A stretch of 64,000 bases of DNA from Marvinbryantia formatexigens (GCA_021771035.1 JAETPU010000002.1:124001-188000), one strand, 5' to 3'. Shown: positions 1 to 10,142, counted from the stretch's first letter. Numbers and translations are program-made. Notes: a model not told the origin generated them from the letters alone.

Positions 1-1
1 G

Positions 2-367
2 GATTTTTGGGAAAACTATCTGCTGTGTGTACTGGGAAATGTGCTGCCGGTGCCGTTTCTGATTCTCTTTGCAAAGGGGATTTTGGAGTGGCTGTCCCGG
101 TTTGAAAAAATAGGGCCCTTCTTTCAGAAAATTATCCGCAAGGCCGATGAAAAGGCAAAAAATCTGGGGAAATTCGAGCTGCTGGGCCTGTTCCTGTTTG
201 TGGCTGTCCCGGCTCCCGGCACCGGTGCCTGGACGGGTTCCCTGATTGCCGCCATTCTGCGCCTGCGCCTGCGCAGCGCGCTTCTGGCCATCGTGCTGGG
301 AGTGATGGCCAGCGGGATCATCATGGGGATACTGTCGTTTGGCCTGCTGAGCTTTTTGGGAATCTGA
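2..367 (+). CDS. Small multidrug export family membrane protein (COG2426), 5' truncated
   Basis: The reading frame is open from the window edge, so the N-terminus is missing; about 121 residues remain. The visible part has hydrophobic segments around LPVPFLILFAKGILEW, LLGLFLFVAVPAPGTGAW and a C-terminal stretch rich in Leu, Ile and Gly. The PVPF and PAPGTGAWTGSLIA motifs are characteristic of the putative small multi-drug export family (COG2426/PF06695), whose transported substrate is not established in most organisms. An internal GTG at 41 is not the real start because the coding frame continues upstream with family-like sequence. The gene ends 91 bases before the next start on the same strand. 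Family assignment is fairly sure; function is inferred only from the family name. Confidence 0.8.
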   Translation, partial: DFWENYLLCVLGNVLPVPFLILFAKGILEWLSRFEKIGPFFQKIIRKADEKAKNLGKFELLGLFLFVAVPAPGTGAWTGSLIAAILRLRLRSALLAIVLGVMASGIIMGILSFGLLSFLGI

Positions 368-458
368 ACAGGCGGGCGCAAAGCATACTTTATCCGGCTT
401 CCTCATAGAAATCTGGTAGGGCCAGGACTATGGAATTTTGGATAAGGGAGCGGTGCGA

Positions 459-965
459 ATGCTGAGTATTTCCTTGCGAATCACGAAAAAGAAGCTGGCG
501 GCTCTGGGGATTGCTGCAGTGCTGCTGGGGACCGGGGCTGTGTTTGCCGCCAATTCTACCGGGGCGGGGGCGGCCAGTCCCGAGAGCGCTCAGGCGATGT
601 CTGTCACGCAGGCCACACTCAAAACCGATGAGGAACGGGTGAACTATCTCAGGCAGTTTGGCTGGGAGGTTTCCGCAGAGCCCATTGAGGTCAAGGAGGT
701 TTTGATTCCCCAGGAATTCGACGCGGTGATGGAACAGTACAATGCCGTACAAAAGCAGCAGGGGCTGGATTTGCTGCGCTGCCGGGGGAAAACCGTGCGC
801 CGCTATACCTATGCCGTAAGCAATTATCCCGATAAGCCGGACTATGTTCGGGCGGATTTATTCCTCTACCGGGACAAGGTGGTGGGCGCTGATATCTGCT
901 CGACACAGCTGGACGGTTTCCTGCACGGGCTGGAGATGCCAAAGCAGACTCAGGGGGAGAGCTGA
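459..965 (+). CDS. DUF4830-like secreted or membrane-anchored protein
   Basis: A 168-residue protein with a basic N-terminus followed by a hydrophobic segment (LAALGIAAVLLGTGAVFA, about residues 15-32), read as a signal peptide or membrane anchor. The mature part contains NYLRQFGWEVSAEP and a C-terminal LFLYRDKVVGADICS block, typical of the DUF4830 family of Firmicutes extracellular proteins of unknown role. The ATG at 459 is chosen over an upstream TTG at 438 because AAGGGAG at 444-450 sits 8 nt before it. It ends 24 nt upstream of the pseudouridine synthase and is probably co-transcribed with it. No function is known. The family call rests on recall of the pattern and is moderate. Confidence 0.65.
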   Translation: MLSISLRITKKKLAALGIAAVLLGTGAVFAANSTGAGAASPESAQAMSVTQATLKTDEERVNYLRQFGWEVSAEPIEVKEVLIPQEFDAVMEQYNAVQKQQGLDLLRCRGKTVRRYTYAVSNYPDKPDYVRADLFLYRDKVVGADICSTQLDGFLHGLEMPKQTQGES

Positions 966-989
966 CGCTGACTGCATGGAGGAAAAGTT

Positions 990-1730
990 TTGAAACAGGG
1001 ACAGGAAAAAAACGGGGCTCAGCGCCTGGATAAGCTCATTGGAAACCAGGGGCAGTATACCCGCAGCCAGGTGAAGGATTTGGTGCGGCAGGGCAGGGTG
1101 TCCTGGAACGGTTCAGTTGTGCGCCGTGCCGAACAGAAGGTTATGCCGGGCGATGACATCCGCATCGATGGGAAACCTGTTATCGTGCGCAGCCACATTT
1201 ATTTAATGATGAACAAGCCGGCCGGCGTTGTGAGCGCCAGCCGGGACCCTCGTGCGGGCACTGTGGTGGATTTAGTTCCCGAGCAGTGGCAGCGGCGGGG
1301 GCTTTTTCCTGCCGGGAGATTGGACAAGGATACCACCGGGTTTCTGCTGATTACCAACGACGGGGAGTTTGCCCACCGGATGCTGGCGCCAAAAAAGCAT
1401 ATTCCCAAGGTGTATCTGGCGCAGCTCGAATTCCCGTTCGATCCTGCGCTTCCGCAGCGGTTTGCCTGTGGAATCCAGCTGGGGGACGGCACCTTGTGCC
1501 AGAGTGCGCAGGTGAGCCTGGAATGCCCGGGAGAGCGTCCGGTGGCCAGGGTGGTCCTGCATGAGGGAATGTACCACCAGGTGAAGCGGATGTTTGCCGC
1601 CTGCGGCAATCGGGTTCTTTCCCTCCGGCGGATCCAGATCGGCGGCCTTGCGCTGGATGAGCAGCTGGCTCCCGGGGAATGCCGTGAAATTCTGCCTAAA
1701 GAATTGGAGTCTATTTTGTACGGATTTTGA
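990..1730 (+). CDS. RsuA/RluB/RluE/RluF-family pseudouridine synthase
   Basis: A 246-residue enzyme isomerising a uridine in ribosomal RNA to pseudouridine; the 16S or 23S target cannot be told from sequence alone. An N-terminal S4 RNA-binding domain (QRLDKLIGNQGQYTRSQVKD, about residues 11-60) is followed by the RsuA catalytic domain. This carries the motif GRLDKDTTGFLLITNDG, in which the Asp of RLDKDT is the catalytic residue, and the KPAGVVSA motif near residue 77. The start is a TTG preceded by GGAGG at 978-982, 7 nt upstream. The length is normal for the family. The next gene lies about 200 nt downstream behind its own promoter. Confidence 0.9.
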   Translation: MKQGQEKNGAQRLDKLIGNQGQYTRSQVKDLVRQGRVSWNGSVVRRAEQKVMPGDDIRIDGKPVIVRSHIYLMMNKPAGVVSASRDPRAGTVVDLVPEQWQRRGLFPAGRLDKDTTGFLLITNDGEFAHRMLAPKKHIPKVYLAQLEFPFDPALPQRFACGIQLGDGTLCQSAQVSLECPGERPVARVVLHEGMYHQVKRMFAACGNRVLSLRRIQIGGLALDEQLAPGECREILPKELESILYGF

Positions 1731-1816
1731 TTGTAAATATTTGTGATTCTCTGGAAAAACCGGAAAATTAGTAATATTAAATAAACCCATTTTTTAAACT
1801 TTGGGTATTTAAGTAC

Positions 1817-1846
1817 TTGTTATCGCGGCACTGTTTTTGTTATGAT
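1817..1846 (+). promoter_or_regulatory. Sigma-A promoter of the orphan sugar ABC ATPase gene
   Basis: TTGTTA at 1817-1822 and TATGAT at 1841-1846 are separated by 18 nt, in an AT-rich stretch 92 nt upstream of the start codon. The leader that follows is short and ends in a perfect AGGAGG. Confidence 0.65.
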
Positions 1847-1937
1847 ATTAGTATCAAATGGGGGTTCAAGTACCCCATTTATTATTAGTTTGGATGCGCT
1901 TTGCTGGATCCACAATCATTCAGGAGGTATTATAGTT

Positions 1938-3053
1938 ATGGCAGGTCTATCATTAAAGCATATTTATAAAAAGTATGCTGGCGGAGTTACGGCTGTTTCC
2001 GATTTTTGCTTGGATATTGAGGATAAAGAATTTATCATTCTGGTTGGTCCTTCCGGATGCGGAAAGTCCACAACACTTCGTATGATCGCTGGTTTGGAGG
2101 AAATCTCTGAGGGCGAATTGTACATCGGTGACCGTCTGGTCAACGAGGTTGCCCCGAAGGAAAGAGATATCGCCATGGTGTTCCAGAACTATGCTCTGTA
2201 TCCGCACATGACTGTGTTTGAGAACATGGCATTTGGTCTGAAATTGAGAAAAACTCCGAAGGATGAGATTAAGCGCCGTGTTGACGAGGCTGCCCGTATC
2301 CTGGATATCGCTCACCTGCTGGACAGAAAACCGGCTGCTCTTTCCGGTGGTCAGCGTCAGCGTGTTGCTCTGGGCCGTGCGATTGTCCGTGAGCCCCAGG
2401 TGTTCCTGCTTGACGAGCCTCTGTCCAACCTGGATGCGAAGCTCCGTGCTCAGATGAGAACCGAGCTGTCCAAGCTGCACATGAAATTGGGAACCACCTT
2501 TATTTATGTTACTCATGACCAGACTGAGGCTATGACCATGGGCGACCGCATCGTGGTTATGAAGGACGGCTTCATTCAGCAGGTCGATACTCCTCAAAAC
2601 CTGTATGACAGCCCCACAAACGTCTTCGTTGCTGGATTTATCGGATCTCCCCAGATGAACTTTATCGACGCAAAGCTTGTTGAAAAAGACGGCAAATATG
2701 TCGTTGAGTTTGGAAACAACTTCTCCGTTGAGGTTCTGGCTTCCAAGGCTAAGGGCACCAATATCGCTGATTTTGTTGGCAAAGAGGTTGTTCTGGGTAT
2801 CCGTCCTGAGAACCTGAGCGATGAAGAGATGGTTCTGTCCAACGCGAAGAGCGGCGTTATCGAGTGCACCGTTGAGGTTACTGAGATGATGGGTTCTGAG
2901 ACCTATCTGTACCTGAACTGCGACGGCAACCAGATGATCGCCCGTGTTGAGCCGAACTCCACCGCGAAGGCTGGCGACAAGATCAAGATTGCTCTGGATG
3001 TCAACCGCGTTCATATCTTTGATAAAGAGACTGAGAAAGTTATCTGCAACTGA
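1938..3053 (+). CDS. msmK: Sugar ABC transporter ATP-binding protein (MsmK/MsmX/UgpC type)
   Basis: A 371-residue ATPase energising carbohydrate ABC importers at the inner face of the membrane. Visible motifs are Walker A GPSGCGKST (37-45), the Q-loop in VFQNYALYPHMTV, signature LSGGQRQR, Walker B VFLLDEPLSNLD, and the H-loop VTHD. A C-terminal regulatory OB/TOBE region contains LGIRPEN. The start is the ATG preceded by AGGAGG at 1922-1927; an in-frame upstream extension has no ribosome site. No permease or binding protein lies nearby, which fits the shared ATPases of Firmicutes (such as MsmX) that serve several sugar importers. Codon use is strongly biased (GTT, GCT, CGT) compared with its neighbours, suggesting high expression. 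It has its own promoter and terminator. Confidence 0.93.
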   Translation: MAGLSLKHIYKKYAGGVTAVSDFCLDIEDKEFIILVGPSGCGKSTTLRMIAGLEEISEGELYIGDRLVNEVAPKERDIAMVFQNYALYPHMTVFENMAFGLKLRKTPKDEIKRRVDEAARILDIAHLLDRKPAALSGGQRQRVALGRAIVREPQVFLLDEPLSNLDAKLRAQMRTELSKLHMKLGTTFIYVTHDQTEAMTMGDRIVVMKDGFIQQVDTPQNLYDSPTNVFVAGFIGSPQMNFIDAKLVEKDGKYVVEFGNNFSVEVLASKAKGTNIADFVGKEVVLGIRPENLSDEEMVLSNAKSGVIECTVEVTEMMGSETYLYLNCDGNQMIARVEPNSTAKAGDKIKIALDVNRVHIFDKETEKVICN

Positions 3054-3087
3054 TTGGTTCGATTGCTTTCTGGTACATTGTTGAATG

Positions 3088-3134
3088 AAAAGAGAACACT
3101 GTGTTGTAAAAATGCAGTGTTCTCTTTTTTGTTT
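3088..3134 (+). terminator. Intrinsic terminator after msmK
   Basis: The 14-nt arm AAAAGAGAACACTG at 3088-3101 pairs with CAGTGTTCTCTTTT at 3115-3128 and runs into a T tract. It lies 35 nt after the stop codon. Confidence 0.9.
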
Positions 3135-3385
3135 CATTTTTACAGCGGCTGCACGGTGCTGACAGGGCCCGACACGGTGCCTTTCCCGGCGGATTGCCGG
3201 GTTCGGCGCACTTGGCGTCCGGCTTGCCGGATGATGGGGAATGACTTGTTTTCCTGCAGGGAGAATTCTCCCGAATGCCGTTGTGCGTCAAAAGGTCACT
3301 TTAAAGGAACCGGCTTTACGCTGCAGGCAAATTGCCGCGGGATTCTTGTACTGTGCGTCCCAATATTAGAGGAGGAGTGTCTGCT

Positions 3386-4366
3386 ATGGCTCGTATTTAC
3401 CTGCTGCCCCAGGAGGGGAGCTTCTATAAGGCAAACCTGCATTCCCACACCACGGTGTCTGATGGAAAGATGACGCCGGAGGAATCCAAACAACGCCATC
3501 TTGAGGCGGGCTATTCGGTGGTGGCCTACACTGACCATGAGATCTATATCAACCATGAGGAGCTCAACGACGAAAAATTTGTGGCTCTGGCCGCCTATGA
3601 AATTGACATCAACCAGTGGACGGACAGGGTCCAGCGTTTCGCGCAGAAAAAGACCTATCACATCAACTTCTATGACAAGGCTCCCTGGGAAAACGCCGAG
3701 GAAAAAAAAGAAACCCTGCTGCCGGAACAGCGGTATGATGATATCAATTATATCAACAGTTTTATCGCCAGGATGAATGCCCGGGGCTTTTTGTCCTGCT
3801 ATAACCACCCCTATTGGTCGCTGCAGAATTATGATGATTTTAAGGCGCTCAGAGGGCTGTGGGCCATGGAGATCTACAACCATGGCTGTGAGGTGGATGG
3901 ACTGTATGGCTACAACCCACAGTCCTATGACGAGCTATTGCGTACCGGTGCCCGGCTGTACTGTGTCTCTACGGATGATAACCACAACTGGGCCCCCTTT
4001 GGAACGCTGTACTGCGATTCCTTTGGCGGTTTTACCATGATTAAGGCGCCCAAACTGGACTACACCTCTATCATCCAGGCCATGGAGCAGGGAAATTTCT
4101 ATTCCTCCATGGGGCCTGAAATTGAGCAGCTGTACCTGGAGGACGGCGTTTTAACTGTCACCTGTTCGCCGGTGGAAAAAATTTATGTGATAACCCAGGG
4201 GCGCAAGTGCTATTATAAGATGGCGAACCCCGGGGAAACCATCACACAGGCGCAGTTTAAGCTGGACGGCACCGAGGGCTATATCCGTGTGGACTGCCGG
4301 GATGCCAAGGGCCTGCACGCCAACAGCAACGCCTATTTTATCGATCAGCTGGGGCTGATGGGATAG
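3386..4366 (+). CDS. PHP-domain metal-dependent phosphoesterase-like protein
   Basis: A 326-residue protein of the polymerase-and-histidinol-phosphatase (PHP) superfamily, which usually hydrolyses phosphoesters with bound metals. Seen are the first motif LHSHTTVSDG (His-x-His, residues 18-20), AYTDHE (about 50-55), CYNHPYWSL in the middle and STDDNH near residue 195. The start ATG follows GGAGGAG at 3371-3377 with a 8-nt gap; the in-frame upstream codons lack a ribosome site. It stands alone between two terminators. It resembles the two PHP paralogues at 44.2-46 kb in fold but not closely in sequence. The substrate is unknown. Confidence 0.8.
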   Translation: MARIYLLPQEGSFYKANLHSHTTVSDGKMTPEESKQRHLEAGYSVVAYTDHEIYINHEELNDEKFVALAAYEIDINQWTDRVQRFAQKKTYHINFYDKAPWENAEEKKETLLPEQRYDDINYINSFIARMNARGFLSCYNHPYWSLQNYDDFKALRGLWAMEIYNHGCEVDGLYGYNPQSYDELLRTGARLYCVSTDDNHNWAPFGTLYCDSFGGFTMIKAPKLDYTSIIQAMEQGNFYSSMGPEIEQLYLEDGVLTVTCSPVEKIYVITQGRKCYYKMANPGETITQAQFKLDGTEGYIRVDCRDAKGLHANSNAYFIDQLGLMG

Positions 4367-4454
4367 GGATTTCCGGTGTGGGCCAGCTTTTTTGAAGGCG
4401 CGGCTGCCATACAAAACGCAAAACCATTTATTTTGCTATCAACCTTTTTTGATA

Positions 4455-4497
4455 AACAGGAGCACGGCGGATGCGGCCCGCCGGCTCCTGTTTTTTG
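4455..4497 (+). terminator. Intrinsic terminator after the PHP gene
   Basis: AACAGGAGC pairs with GCTCCTGTT, with an inner CGGCGG/CCGCCG stem, followed by TTTTTT. Confidence 0.88.
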
Positions 4498-5110
4498 TGT
4501 CTCCCCTTGGCCGTACCGGCGGGACGCTGCCCGGTTTTGCCGCAAGAAGTACGCGCAGCGCGCCTGGTTGGGGCCAAATTCCAAAGAAAGAGGCCTTCAT
4601 GGTACAAGTACGTTGCCGTCCCATCCTGTTCGGACACCGCCCCAGTGTATCCAGCAGTCAGCCTGGCGAGGGGTGGCGGTGATAGCCAAGGGGGGTGCCT
4701 TCTGAGTTCCGGGTTTCCCTCTACCCGCCCAGGCCTTGGATTCCCCGTGGCAATGGCGCTTCGCCGTTCCAAGAGGCTCCGGGCTTTGGCGTAGGAGCGC
4801 AAAAGAGCTGCGGAAACGTCCTCAAGGGATAAATTCCGCGCTGCCTGGATTGAACGTCTGGCTTATGGGGATACGGGGTTCCCGCCTGTACTGAGCCGGA
4901 CTGGAAATACCGGGAGGTTGTATCCCGGGGTGCGCCGCTGTCTCACGGAGCCAGGTTGTGCTCAGGAAAGGGAACGATTCAGGTTCTGGATTTCCATAGA
5001 AGCGCACTGAAAAAACGTATGCCTGCCGGACTGGTGAAATTAGCAAGATGACAGGCTGAACTGCCTTGGCAAGGTGAGTATGGCGTCCCTATGAGCACAG
5101 ATGATAGGGA
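4498..5110. other. Intergenic stretch with no recognised feature
   Basis: About 600 nt of GC-rich sequence between the PHP terminator and the biotin operator. Only short overlapping frames without plausible start sites are present; no RNA gene or repeat was recognised. Confidence 0.5.
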
Positions 5111-5113
5111 ATA

Positions 5114-5145
5114 TTGTAAACTTATTTGATATTTTTAGTTTACAA
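5114..5145 (+). promoter_or_regulatory. BirA-type biotin operator
   Basis: An inverted repeat TTGTAAAC (5114-5121) and GTTTACAA (5138-5145) with a 16-nt spacer, matching the spacing and half-site pattern of operators bound by Firmicutes BirA, the biotin protein ligase/repressor. It overlaps the -35 element of the promoter driving bioY-bioB-bioD, so biotin-loaded BirA should block initiation. No birA gene is in the window. Confidence 0.85.
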
Positions 5146-5167
5146 TAAGGCGCGGTGCTGGTATAAT
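5139..5167 (+). promoter_or_regulatory. Sigma-A promoter of the bioYBD operon
   Basis: TTTACA (5139-5144), 17-nt spacer, TATAAT (5162-5167), with an extended TGG just before the -10. The -35 hexamer lies inside the right half of the BirA operator. Confidence 0.85.
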
Positions 5168-5183
5168 AAACGCAAATAAGGAT

Positions 5184-5206
5184 AAAAACGGCATTAGCCG
5201 TTTTTT
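5184..5206 (+). terminator. Terminator-like hairpin at the start of the bio leader
   Basis: AAAAACGGC and GCCGTTTTT flank an ATTA loop and run into six T residues, beginning about 10 nt after the predicted transcription start. A second stem (GCAAGCCG/CGGCTTGC, 5236-5256) and another TGGTATAAT (5261-5269) follow. It may be an attenuator, or the outer promoter may make only a short RNA. Confidence 0.55.
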
Positions 5207-5613
5207 GCGGATGCGTTTCTTTTACCGTTCTGGTAGCAAGCCGATAGGCGGCTTGCATTTTGGTATAATTGTGACAAACTTCCAGATAGGCCCCTGAACA
5301 TCTTCTGGCATTTCTCTTAAGCCGGATCCGGTCAAGGCTGGATAATCTTTACGTTGGAAACAATTCCGTATGGTTAAGAACAGCTGCCGCGTTGGCGCTT
5401 TTCCGCAGCCAGTCAAGGGGGATGGATCCCCGCAAAATGAGTAACCAACGCCCCATGGCTTTGGAAATTGAAGAGGATGCAGGAGCACTGGGATTCAAAA
5501 ACTGGGCTTCATCCTGTGCCGGCCTTGAAGCCGCAGCTGTGAGAGCATGGGATGCAGCAGGGCTGCAGACCAAGAAACTTCTATCTGTCAATGAAAAGGT
5601 TGGAGGAACAAAA

Positions 5614-6183
5614 ATGAAACCAGAACGAAAGCTGAAAGCCCGGCATCTGGCCATGTGCGCCTTATTTTCCGCACTGATTGCCATTGGCGCCTTTATCCAA
5701 ATCCCGGTTCCCTTTATGGACTATTTCACCCTGCAGTTTCTGTTCGTAATCCTGTCCGGGATGCTGTTGGGCGCGCGCCGGGCAAGCATTTCCGTTGGAG
5801 TTTATGTGGCGGTTGGCCTGTGTGGGATTCCCGTCTTTGCCGCTGGCGGGGGCCCGCAATATGTGCTGCGCCCCAGCTTTGGCTATCTGCTCGGTTTCAT
5901 CGCGGCGGCGGCTGTGGTTGGGTTACTCTGCCGAAAGCTCAAAGCCCAGCGGTTTCCGCAGTACTTTCTGGCGTCGCTGGGAGGGCTTCTGATCACGTAT
6001 ACTATCGGCTTTGCTTACAAATACCTCATTCTCAACTGCTATCTTGGGGAGAGCGCTCCGTTGTCCCTGGTGATTCTCTCGGCATTTCCATTGGATTTGC
6101 CCGGAGATGTGGTCCTGTGCGTTGTGGGTTCAGCGCTGGCAGGAAGGCTGAGCCGGATCCTCAGAAAGGAGAATTTGCTTTGA
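5614..6183 (+). CDS. bioY: BioY, substrate-binding (S) component of an ECF biotin transporter
   Basis: A 189-residue membrane protein that captures biotin; with the energy-coupling EcfA/EcfT module (not in this window) it imports the vitamin. Around six hydrophobic segments are visible, with the BioY-typical FIQIPVPFMDYFTLQ, the long LSGMLLGARRASISV region and GGGPQYVLRPSFGYLLGF motif. The ATG at 5614 follows GGAGG at 5602-5606; the longer in-frame extension back to 5392 has no ribosome site and unlike composition. The TGA overlaps the TTG start of bioB by four bases, so the two are translationally coupled. Expression should be repressed by BirA through the operator at 5114-5145. Confidence 0.93.
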   Translation: MKPERKLKARHLAMCALFSALIAIGAFIQIPVPFMDYFTLQFLFVILSGMLLGARRASISVGVYVAVGLCGIPVFAAGGGPQYVLRPSFGYLLGFIAAAAVVGLLCRKLKAQRFPQYFLASLGGLLITYTIGFAYKYLILNCYLGESAPLSLVILSAFPLDLPGDVVLCVVGSALAGRLSRILRKENLL

Positions 6184-7142
6184 TCACCCAACTGAAAGAA
6201 AAAATACTCGGCGGCGGGGAAATTTCCCGGGAGGAGGCCCTCTCGCTGTCCGGGCACTCGGACCTGGAAGCGCTCTGTGAGGCGGCGGATGAGCTCCGGC
6301 GCGCCTTTTGCGGGAACCGGTTTTCCCTGTGCTCCATTGTAAACGCGAAAAGCGGGCACTGCTCGGAAAACTGCAAATTTTGCGCTCAATCGGCCCATTT
6401 TCCGGTGGGAACCCAGGAATATCCCCTTATGGGGGCACAGGAGCTTGCCCAGGCGGCCCGGGACCACTTCCGGCGGGGTGTGGGCCGTTTTTCCCTGGTG
6501 ACTTCGGGCAGAACGCTTTCCCGGGAGGAGACACAGGCCGTATGCGGCAGTGTGCGGAAAATCAAGGAACAGTGCGGGGTTTCGGTGTGCGGCTCCCATG
6601 GGCTTCTGGACTATGGGCAGCTTGCAGCCCTGCGTCAGGCGGGCGTCACCCGGTACCACTGTAATTTGGAAACCTCCCGCCGCAACTTTCCGGCGGTGTG
6701 CACCACACATACCTATGAGGACAAAATCAGGGTGCTGCGGGATGCCAAGCGCGCCGGGCTTCAGGTGTGCAGCGGCTGTATCATCGGCATGGGGGAGACG
6801 ATGCGGGATCGCATCGACTTGGCGCTGGATCTCCGGGAACTGAAGGTGGACAGTGTGCCTGTCAATGTGCTTACGCCCATCCCCAAAACTCCGTTTGAAG
6901 CTGTGGGCGCCCTGGAACCCCAGGAAATTCTGCGCACGGTGGCTGTGTTTCGCTTTTTGCTCCCGAAAGCGGTGATCCGTATGGCGGCGGGCCGGGGCCG
7001 GTTTGAGGATAAGGGGGAGAAGCTCTTCACAAGCGGTGCCAACGGGGCAATCACCGGGGATATGCTCACCACGTCCGGAATTTCCATCGAGACGGATTTG
7101 CAGCTGATACGGCGGCTGGGGTATGAGCTGGAACGGGTTTGA
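6180..7142 (+). CDS. bioB: Biotin synthase BioB
   Basis: A 320-residue radical-SAM enzyme inserting sulfur into dethiobiotin to make biotin. The SAM cluster motif CSENCKFC (Cys61, 65, 68) is present, followed by family blocks CNLETSRRNFP and CSGCIIGMGE and an Arg-containing VIRMAAGRGRF near the C-terminus, equivalent to the Arg that holds the auxiliary Fe-S cluster. The start is TTG at 6180 with AAAGGAG (6165-6171) 8 nt upstream and the bioY stop overlapping it; an apparent 495-residue frame extending into bioY is not the true start. Length is normal. It needs Fe-S assembly, for which iscS and iscU lie about 50 kb downstream. Confidence 0.95.
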   Translation: MITQLKEKILGGGEISREEALSLSGHSDLEALCEAADELRRAFCGNRFSLCSIVNAKSGHCSENCKFCAQSAHFPVGTQEYPLMGAQELAQAARDHFRRGVGRFSLVTSGRTLSREETQAVCGSVRKIKEQCGVSVCGSHGLLDYGQLAALRQAGVTRYHCNLETSRRNFPAVCTTHTYEDKIRVLRDAKRAGLQVCSGCIIGMGETMRDRIDLALDLRELKVDSVPVNVLTPIPKTPFEAVGALEPQEILRTVAVFRFLLPKAVIRMAAGRGRFEDKGEKLFTSGANGAITGDMLTTSGISIETDLQLIRRLGYELERV

Positions 7143-7476
7143 GAGAACTGTGTGCGGCTGCCTTATGGGGGATCTGGGATATCGCGCCTAAGTGACAAAA
7201 ACAGGGCGCAGATATGGGTTTGTCAAGGGCTCCAACGCTTGTGCGCCCAAGGGCTTCTCCCGGAAAAAACGCGGCCCGTTATTTTTACCCGTGTAAAGAA
7301 TACCAGCAGGATGGCCCGCCGTTCTGATGGAGAGGACAGATATTGCCGAAACCGGCTTGCCTTGGATTCCGGGGAATCCTGCGGGCGGGTGCCAGAGAAT
7401 GACCCCGGCGCCATCTTAGTGTGAGATTGTTCCTCTGGCCGGGACAGGCGGTGCTGTGTGGAAAGGAAGAGTTTCA
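7143..7476. other. bioB-bioD intergenic gap
   Basis: A 334-nt gap inside an otherwise tight operon. No terminator, promoter or small gene could be supported; it may be a remnant of a lost gene. Confidence 0.4.
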
Positions 7477-8157
7477 ATGAAGAAAAGGGGAATTTTTGTA
7501 GCGGGAACCGGCACCGATGTGGGCAAAACCTATGTCAGCGCCCTTTTGGTGAAAAGCCTGCGGGAAAGAGGCATGAATGCCGGATATTTTAAGCCCGCGC
7601 TCAGCGGGGCTGTCCGTGAGGGTGAAAGGCTGGTTCCCGGGGACGCCCAAATGGTGTGCGAATGCGCCGGGCTTCCGGGAGATCCGGCCGATTATGTGGC
7701 TTACTGCTATGAGCCCGCCGTATCCCCGCATTTGGCGGCACAGCTGTCGGGCAAGCCCATTGAACCCGATGGGATTATGAATCGGTTCCGGGAGATTGCG
7801 TCGCAGTTTGACTATGTGCTGACAGAGGGCTGCGGAGGCATTTTCTGTCCGCTGCGCACAGACAGCCGGACGCTGCTGCTCACGGACGTGGCCTCCCTTT
7901 TAGGGTATGAGGTGGTTTTGGTGTCTCCCAGCGGGCTGGGAGCTATCAACGCCGCTGTGCTGGCGGTTCAATACGCCCAAAACAGGGGACTGCATCTGCG
8001 GGCGGTTATCATGAACCAGTTTGAAGATGAGAATTTCCTACATCAGGATAATAAAAAGCAAATTGAACGCTTTACCGGCCTGGAAGTGGTACCGGTGGCG
8101 AGGAATGCCCGGACGATTTCCGCTGATTTTTTGTTGGAGAGTTCCGCTTTGGCCTGA
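7477..8157 (+). CDS. bioD: Dethiobiotin synthetase BioD
   Basis: A 226-residue ATP-dependent enzyme closing the ureido ring of 7,8-diaminopelargonate with CO2 to give dethiobiotin, the substrate of BioB. The P-loop GTGTDVGKT occupies residues 10-18, KPALSG (about 38-43) holds the substrate-binding Lys, and EGCGGIFCPL the conserved glycine block. The ATG at 7477 follows AAAGGAAG; seven in-frame upstream codons are excluded. Length matches the family. The genes making its substrate (bioA, bioF or bioW) are absent from the operon and the window. Confidence 0.92.
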   Translation: MKKRGIFVAGTGTDVGKTYVSALLVKSLRERGMNAGYFKPALSGAVREGERLVPGDAQMVCECAGLPGDPADYVAYCYEPAVSPHLAAQLSGKPIEPDGIMNRFREIASQFDYVLTEGCGGIFCPLRTDSRTLLLTDVASLLGYEVVLVSPSGLGAINAAVLAVQYAQNRGLHLRAVIMNQFEDENFLHQDNKKQIERFTGLEVVPVARNARTISADFLLESSALA

Positions 8158-8482
8158 AGGATTTACGGATAGTCTGGAAGGACGGCATGGGCCCGGTGTG
8201 CTCCGGATGCACAGTCAGGCGGTTGACGGGCTGTGCCAAAGAGGGCCTGTCCTTTTCGTACAGCCGCCGAAGGATGGGGCATCCCGGAAAGGAGCGTGTG
8301 GATTCCGTATAAAAACGGTGCCGTCTCTCCGGGCTGCGGCCTGCTATAAAAATTTTATGCCGCCTCCGGAGGATACAAGACCCGGATCCGCCTATCCGGT
8401 GAACCTGAAGGGAAACCCCGCGCTTCGGGCAGGCCAATAGAGGGTTCCTGCAAAGGAATCCGCTTTTGCAGCAAAGAAAGAA
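8158..8482. other. Intergenic stretch without recognised feature
   Basis: About 325 nt between bioD and the lysS promoter. Small inverted repeats are present but none is followed by a T run; no clear terminator for the bio operon was found. Confidence 0.4.
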
Positions 8483-8511
8483 TTGCATTTCCCGCGCATT
8501 CGTTTTATAAT
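8483..8511 (+). promoter_or_regulatory. Sigma-A promoter of lysS
   Basis: TTGCAT (8483-8488), 17-nt spacer, TATAAT (8506-8511), about 115 nt upstream of the chosen start. Confidence 0.8.
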
Positions 8512-8513
8512 AA

Positions 8514-10142
<1,629 letters not shown>

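Noticed and set aside
1953-3137. 394-residue antisense frame over msmK
   Set aside because: Shadow of a highly codon-biased gene.
4618-4682. Part of a 27-codon frame with an AGAAAGAGG-like site starting near 4600
   Set aside because: No promoter and no recognisable helix or motif; a chance frame cannot be excluded.
4392-4802. Several overlapping frames of 60-124 residues after the PHP gene
   Set aside because: They overlap a strong terminator and each other, have mixed composition and lack family features.
5392-5613. 74-codon extension of bioY
   Set aside because: No ribosome site, and the composition is unlike BioY; GGAGG precedes ATG 5614.
5655-6179. In-frame upstream extension of bioB giving a 495-residue protein
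   Set aside because: It overlaps bioY, whose motifs are intact; a good ribosome site precedes TTG 6180.
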